NCBI RefSeq assembly: GCF_900142895.1
Contig: NZ_LT670847.1
Coordinates: 3,046,098-3,110,097 of the forward strand
Length of the DNA: 64,000 nucleotides
Source: Vreelandella subglaciescola
Lineage (GTDB): Bacteria; Pseudomonadota; Gammaproteobacteria; Pseudomonadales; Halomonadaceae
Reading direction: 5' to 3'
The notes under the pieces were generated by a model that saw only the letters and a program-made list of their open reading frames with translations, made no database searches and was not told the origin of the DNA. Shown here in pieces: positions 56,246 through 64,000 of this stretch; position 1 is the stretch's first letter; every line of letters starts with the position of its first letter. Made by a program: the position numbers and the translations under genes.

Positions 56246-57070
56246 ATGCTCTCGGGCGGGCTGCAAAAAATGGCCGCAGTGCCCGGCGCTGATTCGGTCG
56301 GCACCGTTGAGTACCGGCTGCGGGTCGGTGAACACGAGGTTGGGCTGAACGCGCGTATCGGTATGCCGCTTAGCCTTGAATGGCACGGTGAAATTGCGTG
56401 TACCAACTGCGGACGCAACACCCGCAAAAGCTTTGGTCAGGGCCACTGCTACCCGTGCTTCAAACGCCTGGCGCGATGCGATATGTGCATCGTCAAGCCC
56501 GAGCTTTGCCACTACTTTCAAGGCACCTGCCGCGAGCCCGAGTGGGGCGAGGCCAGCTGCTTTACGCCACACGTTGTGTATCTGGCGAACTCATCGGGGC
56601 TGAAAGTCGGAATTACCCGCAAAACCCAGCTGCCCACCCGCTGGCTGGATCAAGGCGCCATTCAGGGGCTACCCATACTCGAAGTGGCCACCCGCCAGCA
56701 GGCGGGATTTGCCGAGGTGCTGCTGAAAGAGGCGGTGTCTGATCGCACCAACTGGCGCGCCATGCTCAAGGGCGACGTGGCAATGCTTGATCTGTACGCC
56801 GAACGTGATCGTTTACTGGCACAGTTTGCACCGAGGCTGGATGCGCTGCGGGACACCCACGGTGGTGATGCCATCCGCCGGCTGGATGCCCGGGCGCAGG
56901 CCTTCACGTATCCGGTACGGACTTTCCCTACCAAAGTGGTGTCGCACAACCTGGATAAAACCCCGAAAATTGAAGGCGTGCTGTTGGGCATCAAGGGCCA
57001 GTACCTGATGCTCGATACCGGCGTGATCAACCTGCGCAAATTTACCGGCTATCAGGTCAGCGTGGCGTAA
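56246..57070 (+). CDS. DUF2797 family protein
   Basis: 274 residues. Four Cys in CTNCGRNTRKSFGQGHCYPCF and further Cys pairs (CDMCIVKPELCHYFQGTCREP) suggest a zinc- or metal-binding N-terminal part, then KVGITRKTQLPTRWLDQGA, a GIY-YIG-like arrangement. Function is unknown. The start is taken at 56246, just after the yeaC stop; 56225 overlapping yeaC is an alternative. It is probably coupled to yeaC. Confidence 0.82.
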   Translation: MLSGGLQKMAAVPGADSVGTVEYRLRVGEHEVGLNARIGMPLSLEWHGEIACTNCGRNTRKSFGQGHCYPCFKRLARCDMCIVKPELCHYFQGTCREPEWGEASCFTPHVVYLANSSGLKVGITRKTQLPTRWLDQGAIQGLPILEVATRQQAGFAEVLLKEAVSDRTNWRAMLKGDVAMLDLYAERDRLLAQFAPRLDALRDTHGGDAIRRLDARAQAFTYPVRTFPTKVVSHNLDKTPKIEGVLLGIKGQYLMLDTGVINLRKFTGYQVSVA

Positions 57071-57088
57071 GTGTATTTGACGCTGTAT

Positions 57089-57568
57089 TCATGTCTCGCG
57101 GCGATCGCTTGCCCAGGTATTGGCATCGGGGATCGATATCGTATAGTCCTGGGCCAGGTAGTCGGATGACAGAATGAAGTCGGCGCTGGCGGCGTTACAG
57201 GCCACCGGCACGTTCCACAGCGCGGCCAGACGCAGCAACGCCTTGACGTCGGGGTCGTGGGGCTGCGGGGCGAACGGGTCCCAGAAGAAAATCAGCACGT
57301 CCAGCGCCTGTTCGGCAATCCGCGCGCCCATTTGCTGATCGCCGCCAAGCGGGCCGCTCATCAGGCCTTCAACGTTCAGCCCCAGATGCGTTTGCAGCTT
57401 GCCGGCCGTGGTGCCGGTGCCCACCAGCTGATGCTGCTGCAGCGTTTCCTGCCAGCGGCTCGCCCATTCCAGAAGCTCGCGTTTCTTGCCGTCGTGGGCG
57501 ATAAGGGCAATACGTTTGCGCGCCGGCAGTGTGCGCGTTGCCTGGCGGGTAGGGCGGGCATTGTGCAT
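57089..57568 (-). CDS. mgsA: Methylglyoxal synthase
   Basis: Converts dihydroxyacetone phosphate to methylglyoxal, a bypass of lower glycolysis when phosphate is scarce. 159 residues. [17 protein letters not shown] and TGTTAGKL are substrate contacts, and the catalytic Asp is in [11 protein letters not shown] (about 77). The start (MHNARP) has AGGAG. It is divergent from gap with 67 bases between. Confidence 0.93.
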   Translation of the reverse strand: MHNARPTRQATRTLPARKRIALIAHDGKKRELLEWASRWQETLQQHQLVGTGTTAGKLQTHLGLNVEGLMSGPLGGDQQMGARIAEQALDVLIFFWDPFAPQPHDPDVKALLRLAALWNVPVACNAASADFILSSDYLAQDYTISIPDANTWASDRRET

Positions 57569-57635
57569 GATGTTTCTCCTGATCAATGTGTGCGAGCCTA
57601 GTAAATACCTGTCAGCCTTATTAAAGGACAAACGG

Positions 57636-58640
57636 ATGACATTTAATATCGCCATTAACGGCTTTGGGCGGATTGGACGCAACGTGCTGCGGGCGCTGTA
57701 TGAAAACGGCTATCGCGAGCGCGTTCGCGTGGTGGCGATCAACGACCTGGGTGATCCCGCGCTCAATGCGCACCTGCTGCGTCATGATAGCGTGCATGGC
57801 CACTTTAACCTGCCGGTGAGCCATGACGAACAAAGCATTAGCGTAGGCGATGATCGTATCGCGATGCTGGCCGAACGCGACCCCCGTGCGCTGCCGTGGC
57901 AGTCGCATAACGTGGACATCGTGCTGGAATGCACCGGCCTGTTTACCCGCCGCGAGGCCGCCGCCGGCCACCTTGCCGCCGGCGCACGCCGGGTGCTGAT
58001 TTCAGCGCCGTGCCCCGACGCTGATGCAACCGTGGTGTTCGGGGTGAACGACGACGTGCTGCGTGCGACGCATACGGTGGTCTCCAATGCCTCCTGCACC
58101 ACCAACTGTCTGGCGCCGCTGGCCCAGGCGCTGGACGCTGCGCTGGGCATTGACAGCGGGCTGATGACCACCATTCACGCCTACACCAACGACCAGCACC
58201 TGTCGGACACCTGGCACAAGGATCCGTACCGCGCACGCAGCGCTACCCAGTCGATGATTCCGACCCAAACCGGCGCCGCGGCGGCGGTCGGCAAGGTGCT
58301 GCCAGCGCTTGACGGCAAGCTCGACGGCCTCGCCGTGCGCGTGCCGGTGATCAACGTCTCGCTGGTTGACGTCACCTTTACCGTGGCGCGAGATACCAGC
58401 GTCGCGGAAGTCAATGCGATTGTGGCGCAGGCAGCGGAGCACTCAGGCGTCATGGCCGTCAACGCGCAGCCGCTGGTCTCGATCGACTTCAACCACGATG
58501 CCCATTCCTGCGTATTTGATCAGAACCACACCCGGGTCAACGGCCGCCTGGTCAAGGTCATGGCCTGGTACGACAACGAATGGGGCTTTTCCAATCGCAT
58601 GCTGGATACCGCCCTTGCCATGCAGGCGTGCGACAAGTGA
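57636..58640 (+). CDS. gap: Glyceraldehyde-3-phosphate dehydrogenase, type I
   Basis: Oxidises glyceraldehyde 3-phosphate with NAD(P). 334 residues. Rossmann [14 protein letters not shown] at 8-21, the catalytic C154 in [16 protein letters not shown] with the active His, and [11 protein letters not shown] near the end. The phosphate-binding [11 protein letters not shown] points to GAPDH rather than Epd. The start MTFNIAING at 57636 has AAAGGA. It leads a run of Entner-Doudoroff genes. Confidence 0.92.
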   Translation: MTFNIAINGFGRIGRNVLRALYENGYRERVRVVAINDLGDPALNAHLLRHDSVHGHFNLPVSHDEQSISVGDDRIAMLAERDPRALPWQSHNVDIVLECTGLFTRREAAAGHLAAGARRVLISAPCPDADATVVFGVNDDVLRATHTVVSNASCTTNCLAPLAQALDAALGIDSGLMTTIHAYTNDQHLSDTWHKDPYRARSATQSMIPTQTGAAAAVGKVLPALDGKLDGLAVRVPVINVSLVDVTFTVARDTSVAEVNAIVAQAAEHSGVMAVNAQPLVSIDFNHDAHSCVFDQNHTRVNGRLVKVMAWYDNEWGFSNRMLDTALAMQACDK

Positions 58641-58692
58641 CGATGCTTTTTTAACGCCCGGTTTTTCACTGTTTTTGGCAACAGGAGCGCCC

Positions 58693-60198
58693 ATGAGCCA
58701 GCCCCGAAGTGCATCAACCGAACCGTTCGGCGATGTTAGTCACGCCATTGATCTGGCGCTGTTTGGCGCGCTGGGCGACCTTGCCCAGGGCAAGCTGTTG
58801 CCCGCGCTTTACCAGCTTGACCGCGAAGCGCTGCTCGCCGCTGACACGCGGATTCTCGGGCTATCGCGCCACGCCCACGATACGGCGTCGTTTCGCCAGC
58901 TGGTGGCCGAGGCCCTCGATGCGCGCCTGACAGATGACGAGCAGGATGCCGAGAGCCGCACGCGTTTTTTACGCCGGTTGGATTACAGTCCGTTGGAGTT
59001 TACCCAGGCGGCGGACTATGCCGCCGTGGGCGATTGGCGCGGCACGGCCACGCGGCCGATGGTGGTGTATTTATCCGTCGGGGCGCGGCTTTATGGCGAT
59101 ATTTGCGGCTATTTGCAGCAAAGCGGTAGCCTGGGTGAGCACGATCGCGTGGTGGTGGAAAAGCCCGTGGGGCATGATTTGGCGTCCTCCAACGCGGTCA
59201 ACGATGCCATTGGCGAGGTTTTCCCCGAAAAGCAGATCTACCGCATCGACCACTATTTGGGCAAGGAAACGGTGCAAAACCTGATTGCGCTGCGCTTTGC
59301 CAACCCGCTGTTTGGCAACCAGTGGAACCAGAACCACATTTCCCACGTGGAAATTACCGTCGCTGAAAAAGTCGGCATCGAAGGCCGCTGGGGCTATTTT
59401 GACGACGCCGGCCAGCTGCGCGATATGGTGCAGAACCACCTGTTGCAGCTGCTCTGCCTGATTGCCATGGATCCGCCTTCCAATCTGGACGCCGACGCCA
59501 TCCGCGATGAAAAGGTCAAGGTGCTCAAGGCGCTCAAACCATTGACGCCGGAAGCCCAGGAGCGCGACGTGGTGCGCGGCCAGTACATTGCCGGCACCAG
59601 CGACGGCCAGCCGGTGCCGGGCTATCTCGAGGAAGACGGCGCCAATCCGCAAAGTCATACCGAAACCTTCGTCGCGCTGAAAACCGAAGTGGCCAACTGG
59701 CGCTGGGCGGGGGTGCCGTTTTATCTGCGCACCGGCAAGCGCCTGCCGGAAAAACTCTCCCAGATTGTCATTCACTTTCGCCAGCAGCCGCACTATATCT
59801 TCGATCCCGACCAGCGCAGCCTGGCGGCCAATAAGCTGGTGATCCGCCTGCAGCCGGATGAAGGCATCGCGCTGCAGGTGCTGACCAAAGATAGCGGGCT
59901 GGATAAAGGCATGCGCCTGCGTCCCGGCCCGCTGCATCTGGATTTCAACAATGCGTATCCCAAGTCGCGCATTCCCGACGCCTACGAGCGCCTGTTGCTG
60001 GAAGTCATGAAAGGCCGGCAGTACCTGTTTGTGCGCCGCGATGAAGTCGAGTACGCCTGGCGCTGGTGCGAGCAGCTGAGCGAAAGCTGGCAGGCGCGCA
60101 GTACGCCGCCTCGGCGCTACCCCGCGGGCTCATGGGGGCCGGTGGCGTCCATCGCCATGATTACCCAGGACGGACGCAGCTGGTACGAGGATTACTGA
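58693..60198 (+). CDS. zwf: Glucose-6-phosphate 1-dehydrogenase
   Basis: First step of the oxidative pentose phosphate and Entner-Doudoroff routes. 501 residues. The dinucleotide motif reads [15 protein letters not shown] from 25 (most have GASGDLA). The catalytic RIDHYLGKE lies at 184-192, and RTGKRLPEK follows in the C-terminal part. AGGAG precedes the ATG at 58693. It lies 52 bases after gap. Confidence 0.95.
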   Translation: MSQPRSASTEPFGDVSHAIDLALFGALGDLAQGKLLPALYQLDREALLAADTRILGLSRHAHDTASFRQLVAEALDARLTDDEQDAESRTRFLRRLDYSPLEFTQAADYAAVGDWRGTATRPMVVYLSVGARLYGDICGYLQQSGSLGEHDRVVVEKPVGHDLASSNAVNDAIGEVFPEKQIYRIDHYLGKETVQNLIALRFANPLFGNQWNQNHISHVEITVAEKVGIEGRWGYFDDAGQLRDMVQNHLLQLLCLIAMDPPSNLDADAIRDEKVKVLKALKPLTPEAQERDVVRGQYIAGTSDGQPVPGYLEEDGANPQSHTETFVALKTEVANWRWAGVPFYLRTGKRLPEKLSQIVIHFRQQPHYIFDPDQRSLAANKLVIRLQPDEGIALQVLTKDSGLDKGMRLRPGPLHLDFNNAYPKSRIPDAYERLLLEVMKGRQYLFVRRDEVEYAWRWCEQLSESWQARSTPPRRYPAGSWGPVASIAMITQDGRSWYEDY

Positions 60199-60216
60199 TA
60201 TGAAAAGAGTGCTGAC

Positions 60217-60882
60217 ATGAGCGACCCCCGAGAAGCCCTTGCCGGGCAGCTGGCCGAAGCCGTCGCCAGCGCCCTGGCAGAAGATCTGCGCCATCAGCCG
60301 CGCGCGTTGCTGGTCGTCTCCGGTGGCTCTACGCCGGTGGCGTTTTTTCGCGCGTTGGCGGCAACGCCGTTGGAGTGGGCGCGGGTTGACGTAACGCTTG
60401 CCGACGAGCGTTGGGTGGAAGAAAGTGATTCCGATAGTAATGCCCGTTTGGTGCGCGAGGAGCTGCTGCAGCATGAAGCCGCCGCCGCACGGTTTGTGGG
60501 CCTGAAAACCGCCGCCGGCACGCCGGAAGAAGGTGCCGAGGAAGCGGCGGCACGTCTCGAGGCGCTGGCCTGGCCGGCAAGCGTCGTGGTGCTGGGCATG
60601 GGAACCGACGGCCATACCGCCTCCATATTTGCCGATAGCCCCGAGCTTGAGCTGGCGCTTGCCACCCGCGATCCACTGGTGGCGGTGCGGGCACCCAGCC
60701 AGCGCCAGCCGCGTATCACGCTCTCGGCCGACCGCTTGCACCGTGCGCGGCGGCACTTTCTGCACATTACCGGCGATGCCAAGCGCGACGTGCTGGCCCG
60801 AGCGCTGCCCGGCGATGATGCCCGCGAGCTGCCGATCCGCGCGTTTTTAGCCTGCCCGCTGGCGATTTACTGGGCGCCCTGA
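60217..60882 (+). CDS. pgl: 6-phosphogluconolactonase
   Basis: Opens 6-phosphogluconolactone to 6-phosphogluconate. 221 residues of the DevB/NagB-like fold, with VSGGSTPVAFFRAL, TLADERWVEESDSDSNARLV and LGMGTDGHTASIFADSPE. It starts 18 bases after zwf. Confidence 0.92.
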   Translation: MSDPREALAGQLAEAVASALAEDLRHQPRALLVVSGGSTPVAFFRALAATPLEWARVDVTLADERWVEESDSDSNARLVREELLQHEAAAARFVGLKTAAGTPEEGAEEAAARLEALAWPASVVVLGMGTDGHTASIFADSPELELALATRDPLVAVRAPSQRQPRITLSADRLHRARRHFLHITGDAKRDVLARALPGDDARELPIRAFLACPLAIYWAP

Positions 60883-60985
60883 GGCCAACGGTGTCATGTG
60901 GGTGTGCCGCCATGCCCCGAGATCAGGCATGATGAACAGGGTTCTTACTGAATAATGATAATTTTTAATATGTTGGAGACGTTTA

Positions 60986-61644
60986 ATGATTGATAAACAG
61001 TTGCCCTCAACGCGTACCGCCGAACTCGACAGCATCTGCCTGAAGGCCGAAGTATTGCCGGTGATTACCATCGAGCGGCTGGAAGACGCCGTGCCCATTG
61101 CCCGGGCGCTGGTGGAAGGTGGCCTGCAGGTACTGGAAATCACGCTGCGCACCGCCTGCGCGCTTGACGCCGTGGCGCGCATACGCGAAGCGCTGCCGGG
61201 TGCGAGCATTGGCGTGGGCACGGTGCTGACGCCGGCGCAGTATCGTCAGGCCGAGCAGGCGGGGCGGATTTTGTGGTGACCCCGGGCGCGACCGAAGCGC
61301 TGTATCGCTACGGCATTGAAAGCCCGGTGCCAATGCTACCGGGCGTGGCAAGCGTCTCCGAAGTGATGACCGGCTGGCAGTACGGCTACCGCCGTTTCAA
61401 GTTCTTTCCCGCCGAGGCCAGCGGCGGCGTGGCCGCGCTCAAGGCCTTTAGCGCACCGCTTGCCGACGCGCGTTTTTGTCCCACTGGTGGCATTAACGTC
61501 GACAACGCCGGAGATTACCTGGCGCTGGACAGCGTCATGTGCGTAGGCGGCACCTGGCTGACGCCCAAGGCGCTGGTTGACGCTGAAGACTGGGACGGCA
61601 TCCGCGATCTGGCCAAACAGGCCGCCGAACGCTTTCACCATTAA
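60986..61644 (+). pseudogene. eda: KDPG/KHG aldolase with a one-base frameshift
   Basis: Cleaves 2-keto-3-deoxy-6-phosphogluconate to pyruvate and glyceraldehyde 3-phosphate, completing the Entner-Doudoroff path. The frame is open to about 61260, then reads QAGRILW-stop, while the next frame continues GADFVVTPGATEALYRYG to the stop at 61644. Adding one G in the run near 61262 restores a protein of about 219 residues, normal for Eda. The catalytic Lys lies in FKFFPAEASGG. Either a loss or a base error in a G run. Confidence 0.85.
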
Positions 61645-61748
61645 GCGGCGTTGAGTCTCTTTGTCGCGCTGCCGGCTGTCCTCACGGGCTTAAGTGAATG
61701 GTCACCGGCACTTGCTGCGAACAGGCCCCTTTCGGGGCCTTGGCGGCG

Positions 61749-62130
61749 TCAATCAGAGTCGGACACCGTCGGATAAGGGTTGTCTGGCATGAGCGCTCTG
61801 GGTAGAGGCGGGCGGCGGGCATCTTCCTTGGGCCCATAATTGCTGGCTAGATAGTCGAGAATGGTGGCTTCCATCTCGGGCTGGAACTGCCAGAGCCCTT
61901 GGGTTTTTTGCATCCAGCGGATCAGCGACTGCCAATGGTTGCGCGAGCCGCTGTTCTGGGTAACCAGCTTGGCGGAATGGCAGACGGTGCAGTTGGCCTT
62001 GGTCGCTTGCCAGCCTTCAGCCTGGATAAAACCCGTGTCGGGATCAGTTTCCTGAGCCAGAGCGCCGGCCGGCAGACCCGATCAGCATGGCGATCAGCGC
62101 TGCCTTGCCCCACTGAAATGAGGTGTTCAT
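61749..62130 (-). pseudogene. c-type cytochrome subunit gene, frameshifted and split by IS1380
   Basis: Read from the ATG at 62130 the frame breaks in the signal peptide: an extra base near 62060-62079 (a GGGT run on the minus strand) separates MNTSFQWGKAALIAMLIG from ALAQETDPDTGFIQAEGWQ. The rest continues with one haem motif CTVCHSAK (CxxCH at 61977-61991) to a stop at 61749. Removing the extra base gives a good signal peptide ending ALAQ. A haem-c partner to the sulfite oxidase-like gene at the right edge is the likely role. The first four codons of the gene lie on the other side of the IS (63851-63863). Confidence 0.75.
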
Positions 62131-62137
62131 GAATGAG
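62118..62137. repeat. 15-bp tandem duplication at the IS target, first unit
   Basis: ATGAGGTGTTCATGA (62118-62132) is followed by ATGAG, and the other side of the IS gives ATGAG then GTGTTCATGA (63851-63865). Without the IS this is a perfect in-frame 15-base tandem repeat at the cytochrome gene start (MNTSFMNTSF). The IS inserted in the second copy. Confidence 0.7.
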
Positions 62138-63850
62138 CCCGCCTAATTCACCGGGCTGAGACAGAAAAGAAGATGGCGAGCAGTTTCTCTTGTAGAATCA
62201 AGATGTTCCTGAACGAACACAATTCAAGAGGACCACTCGCCATGGGTGAAAGCTTATCCCCCTGGACCCCGTCATGCAACGGGTCCATCCGCGTCGAGCT
62301 CAGCGGCCATCGCACACCAGCGACAGCGGTGCTTTGCTGTTGCGTGAAGCCCTCGACAACAGCGGCATGATCGATGCGCTGGACGACCATCTGGTCGATC
62401 ACCGCGACCCGGATCGCGTCCGCCACTCGTTAGCCAGCCAGCTGCGTACCCTGGTGCTGCAGCGTTCGATGGGCTGGATCGACCTCAGCGATACCGATAC
62501 GCTTCGCCGTGACCCGCTCTGGCAGCTAGCCTGCAGTGATGCCCGCGGGACAACGCCGTTGGCTCAGGACCGGCCATCTCAAGCGACGCTGTCGCGGCTG
62601 CTGACGTGCCTGGGCCGCGACGACAATATCGATACCGTGCATGAGGGCCTGCTGCGGCTGGCGGTCTGGCGACTGACCTCGCTGAACGGCGGCGAACGCC
62701 CCGAGCATCTGACGCTGGACATCGACGGCTTGCCGATCGACGTTCACGGCCACCAGGGCGGTTCGGCGTTTCATGGACTTTACGGGGCCAGAATATACTC
62801 GCCTTGGTGGCCTCGCTGGCAGAGACCGGCGACATGGTGGGCGGCCTGCTGCGTGAAGGTAACGCCGGCCCAGCCGAGAATGCCGATACCTGGATCCCAC
62901 ATCTGGTGCGGCGACTCAACGAGAGCACCGGGGCCAAGGTCAAGGTGCGCATCGACGCCGGCTTCACCGACACGACACGCTTGAGGCGCTGGAAATCGCG
63001 ACATCGAGTATCTGGGCCGGTTGCGCAGTCATACGGGCCTGCAGACACTGGCAGCGGCCACATCTGAAGCGGCCACGCGGCCGGGCCCCCGAGCAACCTC
63101 GGGAATGGTGCCATGACCTGGCGTACCAAGCCGGTACCTGGCCGGCGCCGCGGCGCGTGGTGCTGGTGGTACAAGAGCGGCCCGATGATCTGCTGCTGCA
63201 TGCCTTCTTTTTGGTCACCAATCTCGGCAAGTTCGACTGGCCGCCGGAAAAGGTCCTGGCGCTTTATCGCAAGCGCGGCAGCGCCGAAGCCCACATGGGC
63301 GAGGTGAAGTCGTCGCTCGATATGCATCTCTCCTCGACTGATCGCGGTGTCTCCACCGTCCAGGACGTCATGGCCCGCAACGAGGTAAACCTGCTGCTGA
63401 CTCTCTGCGCTTATCAGGTGCTACACGGGCTGCGTTGCCTGTTGGAACGACAGACCCGGCAGGGCTGGAGCCTGAAGCGGATGCGCGAGCAGGTGCTCAA
63501 GGTGGCCGCCACGCTGACAGTGCACGCCCGGCGTATCACCGTGCACCTCGGCGATGCCGCCGACAAATGGTGGCCATCCTTACTGAAGGGGTTGCCGCGG
63601 CTGACGGCATTGACCTGACACGTCGCATTACTCAGCCTTTTCCAGCAGACAAAACGGCCACTATGGAGGCCGACGACCACGGCTGCGCCGTCACTCGAAA
63701 CCAATGAACTTCAGTTATAAATATCACGGCATTGATACGATAAAGCTATGTGCTAATCGGCTACTCAGCGACCGTATGACATAAAGCCGGTCGGTCCCGG
63801 TCACCACGGGACGTAAAACGCTCGTTCGGCGTCCTGATGAATAAGGCGGG
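62138..63850 (+). mobile_element. IS1380-family insertion sequence, copy 2
   Basis: 1713 bases, nearly identical to copy 1 apart from scattered substitutions and six single-base indels. The left end is CCCGCCTAATTCA and the right TGAATAAGGCGGG. A 5-base duplication ATGAG flanks it (62133-62137 and 63851-63855). It inserted within the first codons of the cytochrome gene. Confidence 0.95.
62242..63618 (+). pseudogene. IS1380 transposase with five single-base indels
   Basis: Begins at the position equal to 44047 in copy 1 (MGESLSPW). Compared with copy 1, one base is missing near 62314, 62804, 62968 and 62989, and one is extra near 63057, so the reading frame breaks repeatedly and only returns for the final part from about 63060. 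As given it cannot make a full transposase. Confidence 0.88.
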
Positions 63851-63859
63851 ATGAGGTGT

Positions 63860-64000
63860 TCATGAGACCTCCTCGGCCACCTGAACCGCAATGCGATGGC
63901 AGGCGTTATTGAGATAGCCCTTGGGGTTCCAGCCCGGCACCACCATGGGCTGAGAAAGGCCGTTCTCGTCGGTGGCTCTGGCCCAGACTTCAAAGTAGCC
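63860..64000 (-). CDS. C-terminus of a sulfite oxidase-like molybdenum subunit, cut by the edge
   Basis: 46 residues before the stop at 63860-63862: FEVWARATDENGLSQPMVVPGWNPKGYLNNACHRIAVQVAEEVS. The WARATD...QP...WN..GY.NN..HR...V pattern is the C-terminal end of the molybdopterin sulfite oxidase family dimer domain, as in SorA/SoxC-type enzymes. Its stop overlaps the original ATG of the cytochrome gene (ATGA), so the two formed an operon before the IS. Confidence 0.75.
   Translation of the reverse strand, partial: GYFEVWARATDENGLSQPMVVPGWNPKGYLNNACHRIAVQVAEEVS

Noticed and set aside
43943..63850. Composite transposon formed by the two IS1380 copies
   Set aside because: Each copy has its own 5-base duplication, and the outer flanks do not match.

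Overview
The window looks like chromosomal DNA of a Halomonas-type gammaproteobacterium (Halomonadaceae). The basis is the 16S/23S sequence, moderately high GC, and the gene set: FadBA, a PstSCAB operon, Rnk, RimK, EpmC, two-domain PutA with PutP, and an Entner-Doudoroff cluster. This placement is from recognition, not from a database search.

Layout. 1-2.1 kb: an edge-cut minus-strand start, a Bcr/CflA-type MFS exporter and a TSUP permease. 2.2-6.7 kb: phosphate transport genes pstS-pstC-pstA-pstB behind a three-unit Pho box, with no phoU next to them. 6.9-12.2 kb: one complete rRNA operon (promoter, boxA leader, 16S, a spacer without tRNA genes, 23S, 5S, terminator). 12.4-26.4 kb: housekeeping and hypothetical genes (rnk, gdhA, rlmM, tusA, a DUF3080 lipoprotein, a MATE exporter, epmC, an exonuclease-like protein that may have lost its active site, tatD, uup, a universal stress protein, slyA, a DUF5924/DUF2914 membrane protein). 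26.6-30.6 kb: fadBA beta-oxidation genes and a PEBP-family protein. 30.8-37 kb: the SUF iron-sulfur operon (Rrf2 regulator, sufB-C-D-S-T), with an IscR-like operator over the regulator's promoter. 37-42 kb: sanA, rimK with a RimK-associated protease-like gene, DUF3549, yqcC and ompW. An intergenic region here (40.7-41.1 kb) holds clustered DnaA boxes.

42.3-50.3 kb: proline use. PutA (bifunctional, without the DNA-binding domain), PutP and an AraC-family regulator are present; an intact IS1380-family element (1717 bp, GTAAT target duplication) lies between putA and putP. 50.3-57.6 kb: an orphan plus-strand terminator with an upstream inverted repeat, a CBS protein, a Pmp3/YqaE-like protein with a Pro-Glu repeat, an EamA transporter, nadK, a phosphoesterase, a rhomboid protease, yeaC, a DUF2797 protein and mgsA. 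57.6-61.6 kb: gap-zwf-pgl-eda, the lower sugar acid/Entner-Doudoroff route, with eda carrying a single-base frameshift. 61.7-64 kb: the remains of a sulfite dehydrogenase-like pair. A molybdenum subunit runs off the right edge, and a c-type cytochrome gene is split by a second IS1380 copy (1713 bp, ATGAG duplication) and also frameshifted.

The region from about 61.26 to 63.8 kb has eight single-base indels, while every other gene reads cleanly. Either this is a decaying locus or the sequence there is of lower quality; this limits what can be said about eda, the cytochrome and the second transposase. No obvious large novel system is visible. The most interesting signals are regulatory: the IscR-like operator, the orphan terminator, the DnaA-box cluster, and the two IS insertions that split metabolic gene pairs.
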